23,016 nt of DNA from NCBI GenBank assembly GCA_900539175.1, contig UQAW01000064.1, positions 1 to 23,016 on the forward strand, written 5' to 3'. The notes below the pieces were generated by a model. It was given only the letters and a program-made list of their open reading frames with translations. It was not told the origin of the DNA and did no database searches. Position numbers and translations under genes: made by a program. Shown here piece after piece: positions 13,422-20,400 of this stretch. This DNA is from an uncultured Lachnospiraceae bacterium. Its GTDB lineage: Bacteria > Bacillota > Clostridia > Lachnospirales > Lachnospiraceae. How positions within the stretch are numbered: the stretch's first letter is position 1; each line of letters starts with the position of its first letter.

Positions 13422-15416
13422 ATGAGTAGTTGGAAAAAGCTTTTGATATTAGTTCAAACTATCCCGGCAGCCTTGGTTATGGTATGTGCGGGGATTTCGC
13501 TCCATGGCTATACGGAACCTGTATATGCGGTGGATGAATTGCCTCCTGCGGTGGAGGAAGATGTTGGGGATAGGAAAATAAAGACAAAGGATCAGGGTGA
13601 AGGAGAGGCTTCTGCAAAGGGGGATACCAGAAAAGGCAGCTTTAATTTGGAAGATGGGACGTATGAAGGAACAGGTACCGGATTCGCAGGAAAAATCAAA
13701 GTGGCGGTAGAAATTAAAGATAAAAAAATAGTTGCGGTCAATGTGCTCGAAGTAGAGGGAGATGATGAAGCATTTTTTAACCGTGCGAAAGGAGTCATTG
13801 ATAAAATCATAGATTCCCAGACATTGGATGTAGATGTAATTTCAGGAGCCACGTACAGTTCTAAAGGAATTATCAGTGCCGTGAAGAATGCACTGACGGG
13901 TGAACCTGATACAAAGCAGCCGACAGCTTCTGGAGGAACAGCTGCCAGTGATACCCCATCCAGAACAGTCACCAGGGTATCGGATGCAGCGGCGTATAAA
14001 GACGGTACCTATTACGGCACCGGAACCGGTTTTGGAGGTCCTCTTACGGTTAAGGTAGAGATCAGCGGAGGGAAGATTGCCTCAATAGAAATTACAAAGA
14101 CAAGCGATGGCAACAGCTTTATCCAAAAAGCCTCTGTATTGATTCAGAACATGATTTCCACCCAGAGCACCAATGTGGATACGGTGTCAGGAGCCACATA
14201 CAGTTCTATGGGAATTATAGAAGCTGTCCGGGATGCCCTGAGTCAGGCGGCGGTATCCGGTTCGGAAAATGCGGTATCAAAAAAGCCGGCACAGAGTACG
14301 GAGGTTGAAAAACCGGCGGTCAGCGGAAGTTTTCCTTATGCAGATGGTATTTATTATGGAACTGCAGATGGGTATCGCGGTGAGGTTACCGTTGCTGTCG
14401 TGCTTCAGAATCATATGATACAGAATATCCTGATCACGCAGACATCCGATGATGAAACATTTTTCAACAGGGCAAAAGCGGTAACAGATCAGGTAATAAA
14501 AACGCAGAGTACAGATGTGGATCTGGTATCCGGAGCCACTTTTAGTTCCAGGGGAATCAAAAATGCAATTTTGAACGCATTGGAAGAAGCGCACAGAATT
14601 AGTTCCGGAGAGTCAGGGGGAAATGGAAACAGCCCAGATGACGGAGAAACACAGATTCCGGAAGGGAAGTTCCCCTATAAAGAGGGAATTTATTATGGCA
14701 TCGGGGAAGGATATCTGGGAGAGATTAAGGCAGCGGTGGTGATTCAGAAGGATATGCTCAAAGCGATTCTGATTCTGGAAAATGAGGATGATGAAGCATT
14801 TTTCTCAAGGGCACTGAAGGTTACAGATGCTATGATTGAGAATCAAAGTACAGAGGTAGATACGGTGACGGGCGCTACATATAGTTCCAGAGGTATTTTG
14901 GAAGCTGTGGAGAATGCATTGAAAGAAGCCTGGAAAGTCACAAATCAAGGAGGGGATGAGGAAGAGAACCCTTCTGATAACGATGAAAATCAAGGTGGAG
15001 AAGAGAAACCGGGAGGAGATGAAAATCAGGGAGAAACTGACGGAGACTCCGGTGAGGACGGAGACAAAGATCAGACGGAGACGATATATGAAGATGGGGA
15101 GTATGCGGCTTCTGTGTTATGTATGCCGGATGAATATGAGGACTTTGAGCCTTACAATCTATCACTGAAGATTACGGTAAAGGATGATAAAATTATCAAT
15201 ATTACAGATGTATTGGGTGACGGCCCTTCCTCGAATGACCGTTATATTGCATGGGCAGTGGATGGAAGAAGCAGTATACCCGGAGTCGTTCCGCAGATTC
15301 TTGAAAAAGGTACTTTGGATGAAATCGATGTAGTAGCGAGGGCAACCTGCTCGTCGAAGGCAATTTTAGAGGCTTGTACTCAGGCGCTGGAGATTGCCGG
15401 AAAAATCAAAGAATAA
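13422..15416 (+). CDS. Secreted multi-FMN-binding protein (five tandem FMN_bind-type domains)
   Basis: A 664-residue extracytoplasmic protein, probably a flavin electron carrier. The signal sequence is at 1-36 (SWKKLLILVQTIPAALVMV, possible cleavage after VYA). FMN_bind domains lie at about 79-157, 193-273, 305-385 and 418-500. Each begins DG-Y-GTG or similar and ends in the flavinylation motif (S/T)GAT-(Y/F)SS-x-GI. The Thr expected to carry FMN are T144, T259, T373 and T486. Such Thr are modified by ApbE flavin transferases in known proteins. Linkers are Ser/Pro or Glu/Gly/Asp-rich, the longest at 508-552. A fifth, longer domain (555-655) ends in ARATCSSKAI, keeping the Thr (T642) but losing Gly and gaining a Cys. 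No anchor is seen beyond a possibly uncleaved signal. It is the first gene of a five-gene cluster; the next starts 18 bp later. Confidence 0.88.
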   Translation: MSSWKKLLILVQTIPAALVMVCAGISLHGYTEPVYAVDELPPAVEEDVGDRKIKTKDQGEGEASAKGDTRKGSFNLEDGTYEGTGTGFAGKIKVAVEIKDKKIVAVNVLEVEGDDEAFFNRAKGVIDKIIDSQTLDVDVISGATYSSKGIISAVKNALTGEPDTKQPTASGGTAASDTPSRTVTRVSDAAAYKDGTYYGTGTGFGGPLTVKVEISGGKIASIEITKTSDGNSFIQKASVLIQNMISTQSTNVDTVSGATYSSMGIIEAVRDALSQAAVSGSENAVSKKPAQSTEVEKPAVSGSFPYADGIYYGTADGYRGEVTVAVVLQNHMIQNILITQTSDDETFFNRAKAVTDQVIKTQSTDVDLVSGATFSSRGIKNAILNALEEAHRISSGESGGNGNSPDDGETQIPEGKFPYKEGIYYGIGEGYLGEIKAAVVIQKDMLKAILILENEDDEAFFSRALKVTDAMIENQSTEVDTVTGATYSSRGILEAVENALKEAWKVTNQGGDEEENPSDNDENQGGEEKPGGDENQGETDGDSGEDGDKDQTETIYEDGEYAASVLCMPDEYEDFEPYNLSLKITVKDDKIINITDVLGDGPSSNDRYIAWAVDGRSSIPGVVPQILEKGTLDEIDVVARATCSSKAILEACTQALEIAGKIKE

Positions 15417-15434
15417 GCAGAATGGAGATGGAAT

Positions 15435-15881
15435 ATGAAGTCATTTTGTATCAGAATATTGAATCTGGCGGTGATTGCGGCAGTTTTGCTGGGATATAAT
15501 ACGACTTTGGAAAAACGGGAAAAAGAGGATGAGATTGCCAGATTACATGCAGAACTGGCCAGCGCCAGGCTTGCAAAGGGAAATGAACAATCAGGTGACG
15601 AAGAAAATTCCCAGAGTTATCAGGATGGAGTTTACGCTGGCGAGGCGGAGGGCTTCGGCGGGCCGATTTCGCTTGAGGTGACAGTGGAGGAGGGAAAAAT
15701 CACTGCCATTGAAATTTTATCGGCGGAAAAAGAAGACGGCGCTTACTTTGCGATGGCACAGGATGTCATACCGGATATTATTGAAAAACAGTCTGCAGAT
15801 GTAGACACAATAAGCGGGGCAACCTTCAGTTCCACGGGAATACGGGATGCCGCCCGGCAGGCTTTGGAAAAGGCGGAATAA
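15435..15881 (+). CDS. Membrane-anchored single FMN-binding protein
   Basis: A 148-residue protein with one N-terminal transmembrane helix (ILNLAVIAAVLLGY, about 8-21) and a short charged coiled segment (KREKEDEIARLHAELASARL, 27-46). A single FMN_bind domain (63-145) faces outward. The flavinylation motif is DTISGATFSSTGI, with T130 the predicted FMN site. The domain resembles those of RnfG, NqrC and NosR, where covalently bound FMN relays electrons at the membrane. GGAGATGG lies 7 bp before the start. The stop is only 4 bp before the Fe-S membrane protein gene, so the two are tightly coupled. That spacing suggests a direct partnership: Fe-S clusters hand electrons to this anchored flavin, and it to the larger multi-flavin protein. 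Confidence 0.88.
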   Translation: MKSFCIRILNLAVIAAVLLGYNTTLEKREKEDEIARLHAELASARLAKGNEQSGDEENSQSYQDGVYAGEAEGFGGPISLEVTVEEGKITAIEILSAEKEDGAYFAMAQDVIPDIIEKQSADVDTISGATFSSTGIRDAARQALEKAE

Positions 15882-15885
15882 TCAG

Positions 15886-16758
15886 ATGAAGAGAATGGAT
15901 ATACATAATCTTTCAAAAAAGGACATAAGAAATATTCATACATGGGTAAGGGCAGTGATTCAGCTCTTATACTTTCTATTTTTGCCGTCTGCGTTTACTG
16001 CGGCATTTTCGGGTGTAAAGTATATTTTTCAGCAATTGGGAGCAGGAGCAAAAATAGAACTTACCTCTTTTGTATCGGTGTTGTTGGTACTTTGTGCTTA
16101 TACGATTGTATTCGGAAGATTTTTCTGTGGATTTGCGTGTGCCTTCGGCAGCTTTGGAGACGGAGTACATGCACTTTATGTATGGATCTGCAAGAAATTA
16201 AAAAAGAAACCTGTAAAGCTGCCAGTGGTGTGGAATGCAAGACTTTCCTGTCTGAAATATGTGGTGCTTGCAGTGATTGTGATCCTGTGCTTCCTGGGTG
16301 TTTACGCAAAGGCGCAGGGCACCAGTCCATGGGATGTGTTTTCTATGATTCATGCAGGGAACTTCAGGTTGGGCGGCTATGTGGCAGGAGTTGTCTTACT
16401 GCTCCTTTTGATCGTCGGGATGGCAGTGCAGGAGAGATTCTTCTGCAGGTTCTTCTGTCCTATGGGGGCAGTATTTTCCCTGCTTCCCATACTGCCGTTT
16501 TTCTCTCTTCACAGGAACAGAGAACAGTGTATCAAAAACTGCAGTGCCTGCACAAAAAAGTGTCCGTCAGATATTGAATTGCCGCCCGAAGGCTCGATGG
16601 AGATAAGAGGAGATTGTTTTCAGTGTCAGAAATGTGTGGATACCTGTCCCAGAGGAAATATTTCCTGCGGGGTGAAGGTGTTAAGGGGAAATGAAGTGAC
16701 ATTTACAGTTTTTCGTGCGGTTTTGCTTTTGTGTCTGTTTCTATGGCTGGGCTTGTGA
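15886..16758 (+). CDS. NapH/NosR-like polytopic 4Fe-4S membrane protein
   Basis: A 290-residue integral membrane protein with hydrophobic segments at about 22-42, 62-80, 124-142, 163-181 and 273-290. Two short Cys motifs lie at membrane borders, GRFFCGFACAFG (C81, C85) and ERFFCRFFCPMG (C187, C191), as in NapH, NosR and CcoG relatives. Two [4Fe-4S] ferredoxin motifs follow: C215-C219-C222-C226P (CIKNCSACTKKCP) and C244-C247-C250-C254P (CFQCQKCVDTCP). Family members carry electrons between the cytoplasmic and outer faces of the membrane. The frame is open 39 bp further upstream, but AAGGCGG at 15871-15877 and the 4-bp gap favour the start at 15886. An earlier start would overlap the FMN-binding gene. 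It is the only Fe-S component here, so it is the likely electron entry point. Confidence 0.88.
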   Translation: MKRMDIHNLSKKDIRNIHTWVRAVIQLLYFLFLPSAFTAAFSGVKYIFQQLGAGAKIELTSFVSVLLVLCAYTIVFGRFFCGFACAFGSFGDGVHALYVWICKKLKKKPVKLPVVWNARLSCLKYVVLAVIVILCFLGVYAKAQGTSPWDVFSMIHAGNFRLGGYVAGVVLLLLLIVGMAVQERFFCRFFCPMGAVFSLLPILPFFSLHRNREQCIKNCSACTKKCPSDIELPPEGSMEIRGDCFQCQKCVDTCPRGNISCGVKVLRGNEVTFTVFRAVLLLCLFLWLGL

Positions 16759-16787
16759 AACAAATCTGGTGTATTGTATAGAGGGGC

Positions 16788-16850
16788 GATTGCGAAACTC
16801 TTCCGGAGGCGTTTTAGAATTCGTTCTCACTCCGGAAGAGTTTCGCAATC
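16788..16850 (+). other. Perfect 21-bp inverted repeat between operon genes
   Basis: The segment 16788-16808 is the exact reverse complement of 16830-16850 (21/21), with a 21-nt loop. It begins GATTGCGAAACTC and ends GAGTTTCGCAATC. No T-tract follows, so it is not a standard terminator. In RNA it would form a very stable hairpin between the Fe-S gene and the Gx transporter gene, able to slow ribosomes, stop 3' decay or serve as an RNase III site. Confidence 0.85.
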
Positions 16851-16884
16851 ACCTGGTATTGCATAGAAGAAAAGAGGAAATGGA

Positions 16885-17394
16885 ATGAGCAGAAAAGTTG
16901 CAGGCTGCGGGATGCTGATAGCGCTTGCTATGGTCTTCAGTTATGTGGAGGTATTGATTCCGATTAATTTCGGAATTCCCGGTATGAAGTTGGGAGCAGC
17001 CAATCTGGTGATTGTGATCGGTTTATATCTGTTAAAACCACAGGAGGTGCTGATGATTTCTATGATCCGCATTTTCCTTATGGGATATATGTTTGGAAAT
17101 GGGGTATCGCTGCTGTACAGTTTTGCTGGCGGGATTTTAAGCTTCTTGCTTATGGCGGTTATAAGGAAAATGAAAGGGTTTTCAGTTGTAGGGGTGAGCA
17201 TCATCGGCGGTGTCAGCCATAATATCGGTCAGCTTTTGGCAGCTGCCTGGATCATACGGAATCGGAATCTGTTTTATTACCTGCCGGCTCTTTTAGCGGC
17301 AGGAACTGCCACAGGAGCCTTGATCGGAATACTTTCCGGAAAGATACTTCATGTTGTGGAACGGGAAGCAAGAAAATCTGTGGTGAGAGAATAA
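16885..17394 (+). CDS. Gx transporter family membrane protein (EetB-like)
   Basis: A 169-residue protein with about five hydrophobic segments, of the family formerly annotated heptaprenyl diphosphate synthase component I. Recognisable features are the N-terminal GMLIALAMVFSYVEVLIP, then FGIPGMKLGAANLVIVI, and later GGVSHNIGQLLAAA. In Listeria-type extracellular electron-transfer loci a protein of this family (EetB, recalled from the literature) sits beside flavin-binding genes. Family members have the overall shape of ECF-type substrate-binding subunits, so moving a flavin or quinone precursor has been suggested, but the role is not settled. GAGGAAATGG supports the start. It is 126 bp after the Fe-S gene, behind the 21-bp hairpin, and 60 bp before the giant surface protein. 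Confidence 0.82.
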   Translation: MSRKVAGCGMLIALAMVFSYVEVLIPINFGIPGMKLGAANLVIVIGLYLLKPQEVLMISMIRIFLMGYMFGNGVSLLYSFAGGILSFLLMAVIRKMKGFSVVGVSIIGGVSHNIGQLLAAAWIIRNRNLFYYLPALLAAGTATGALIGILSGKILHVVEREARKSVVRE

Positions 17395-17407
17395 TTTTTT
17401 GATTAAT

Positions 17408-17425
17408 AGTTAGCAATAGCTAACT
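17408..17425 (+). promoter_or_regulatory. 18-bp palindrome before the giant surface-protein gene
   Basis: AGTTAGC-AATA-GCTAACT is perfect and followed by TTTTAA. It may be an operator with the same AGTTA/TAACT half-sites as 13387-13402 (with 8 bp instead of 4 bp between them), or a weak attenuator hairpin. No convincing -10 is seen, so transcription probably reads in from upstream. Confidence 0.5.
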
Positions 17426-17454
17426 TTTAATAAAGTATCATAAAGGAGGAAAAA

Positions 17455-20400
17455 ATGAGAAAAAAGAATTTTCAGACAAAAGCTCTGGCAGTTATGATGT
17501 CTGCAGTTATGGCAGCAGGGTCCTTTCCTGTATCGCTGCAGGCAGAGGGAGTAAGTTACAAAGACGGTACCTATATTGGAACAGCTACGGTACATCCGGA
17601 TGAATTTCAGGACTTTGATGCCTATGAGATTAAGGTTGCCGTAACGATTGCTCAGGGAGCAGTTACATCGGTCACATATAGCGGAGATTGTAAGATCGAG
17701 GATGATAATGTAACGTATGCCAACCGGGCGATGAATGGACGAGACAGCAGACCTGGAATTGCAGCACAGATGATCCAGAAAAACGGTGTTGACGGTATTG
17801 ATACTGTAAGTACCGCAACCTGCAGTTCCAAGGCAATTATCAGCGCTGCAGCCTCTGCACTGAGCCAGGCAGTTGATACCAGTGCAAGCATAGATACCGC
17901 GGCTCTCGAACAGGCGATTTATCATGCAGAAGGTCTGACCAGTGCAGATTATACAGAAAACTCCTGGTCTGCGGTGCAGGCAAAATTGTCCGCGGCAAAA
18001 GAGGCTTTGGAGAAGAAGGAGTCACAGGATGAGGTGACGGCAGCAGCAAATGCGCTTGAAGAAGCGATTCAGGCACTGGAAGCAAAAGAAGCACAGGAAA
18101 AGATTTCATATGTTCTTATGAATATCCCGTATGACCAGTTTTACCGGGCAGATGTAAACAACAATATTCCGGTGGATGGATTCTCTTCTGCAACATTGAA
18201 TAAAACAAGAACCAAAAGTCTGGCGGGCGGTTCCTACCATGTGAAGAGTGACGGCAGTGAGATTACTGGTATCACGTTCCCTGTAAAAGTTCCGGAAGGT
18301 ACGGATCTTTCTGCGTACAAGAGAATCAAGGATACAGATTCTGTGGAAATCACGGTAACCAATCGGGGACAGACTTCTACAACAACCTATAGCGGAAAGG
18401 ATGCATTGTTTGAAAGTGCAAGCTATTCCTACTATGTACTCAGTGAAACGCCGGCTTACTATAAGGAACTGAAGGTTCTTGCAGATGGAAGTTTATCCTT
18501 TGGAAAAACGGTAGGCAACGTGCAGAAGGTGACAGGAGCAAGTGCCGAACTCAGTACAGAGAGCAGTTATGGGGACTATCAGTTAGCGATTGACGGATTG
18601 GATATCAATTCAGGCACAGATACCGTGTACGGTGTGGTTATAAGTACGAAGGAAGGAAATGATTACGGTCTTCGCCATCTGGAAAATATCTGGAGGGTAA
18701 CAGAGCTTGCATGGTGCACTGGATTTACACAGGCTGTTCATAATTGCCCTACGTCATCCGCCCACTATGCAGCTATGATGGGACAGACAATCGATAAAGT
18801 AACGTATTATACAAGTAAAGGTATCTATGAAATTCTGTTGAATGACATTTATGTACCAATAAAGTTCAATGGAGGCGTGAAGGTACAGGATGCTTCAGTA
18901 AAAGCAGGAAAGACAAAGATAGAGATTGAAGGATTACCGGATGATTATGATGCCAGATATGATGTAGAGGGTCTGGACGGTATAACAGTGGATCATGGAA
19001 TGCTCACATTCAGTGAGGCAGATAAAGGACTTTATACACTTAGCATTCAGGACAGAAGCGGAAAATATGCGCAGTTAAAGACTAGCTTCATCCTTTATAC
19101 AGAGGATATGCCGGCAAAATATAATAATGACAGTAGTATGCCAGCTGTGATAACTGCGAAAGGCTACGATGAGGCTGCGTTTAAGGATTACCTGAAGAAT
19201 ATTACCTCCGTATCCGTGAATGGAAAAAGCTATGCGGCAAGCGGCAGAGGCGCGACCGTTCTTATTGGTGAGGATGGATCGCTGAAAACAGATGCGGCCC
19301 CGTTTGCGGAGGGGGATTCCTTTGAGATTGTTGTTTCTTCCACAGGCTATCAAAATCTGGAATTTACATATGAGAAGAAGGCAGAGGAATACCGGTATGT
19401 CTATGCAGGATTGAGATGGGCAGAATACTGGGCAGCGGAAGGTGTTCAGGCGGCAGGAAATGCAGCATCCTCTTATGAGAAGGATGCAAAGGGAGAATTT
19501 GATAAAGGAGCATTTGACACAGTATCCCGTGCAACTACCAATCATGGACTGCACAGAGGAAGTTTTCAGTGCAGTGCTGTTATTTATATGAAGGATGGAA
19601 CTACATATGATGTTTCCTATTATAAAGGGGCGACAACCGTAGTTTTGACGGATGGGACCGAAGTGACATACGATAAAAGTCAGATTGAGCGTTACGTAGT
19701 GACCGGACTTAAGTATGTGCCGGTAAAAGTTGCATCCGATGATTATGAAGCATTCTGTGAAAAATATAAAGTTGTGGAGAATGGTGAAACCCTTTCGGGC
19801 GGTTTCAGCGAAAATAATCTGAATTCGTATACTGGTGTGGCAGCGAATGTGACAGAGGATACCAATGGACTGAAGACTGCGGTTAAAGGGGAAGACGGTT
19901 CCTTTACCTTCACAGGCAGAACGTCAGGAAGTGAATCCGGACTTCAGGATACGGAACTGAAAACGGCAGCTGGTATTATTCCTGAGGTGAAGCCGGCCAA
20001 TGGTTCTTATGGTGAATTTCTCCGCGTAGACCTGAATGGAGATTATGGTGATCTGGCAGCCAATATGCAGACGGTGAAATGGACCTATTATGGAAATGAT
20101 CATACCTACAGTCAGCCAGTTGCAGTTTTTGGAACCAAATTTGCTGCCGATAACTGGATGCACAAGTCTATGGGCATACAGCTTGGACTGACAGATTCTC
20201 TTCGCTGCACATTGCCGGAAGGAACAGACGGCACAGGGTATTGGGCGTTGACTGTTTATGCACTGGGATATGCAGATTATACGTATCAGTTTGAGGCAAC
20301 TGCGGATCATATTGTCAAAGAAGATCCTGTTTGGGATACCAGTAAGCTTGAAAAAGCGATTGCCGATGCTGATGCATTGAATGAAAGTGATTATACAGCT

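Noticed and set aside
15942..16577. 211-codon plus-strand frame overlapping the NapH-like gene
   Set aside because: It overlaps the Fe-S membrane protein almost completely in another frame. Its Cys richness comes from the out-of-frame TGT/TGC of the real gene.
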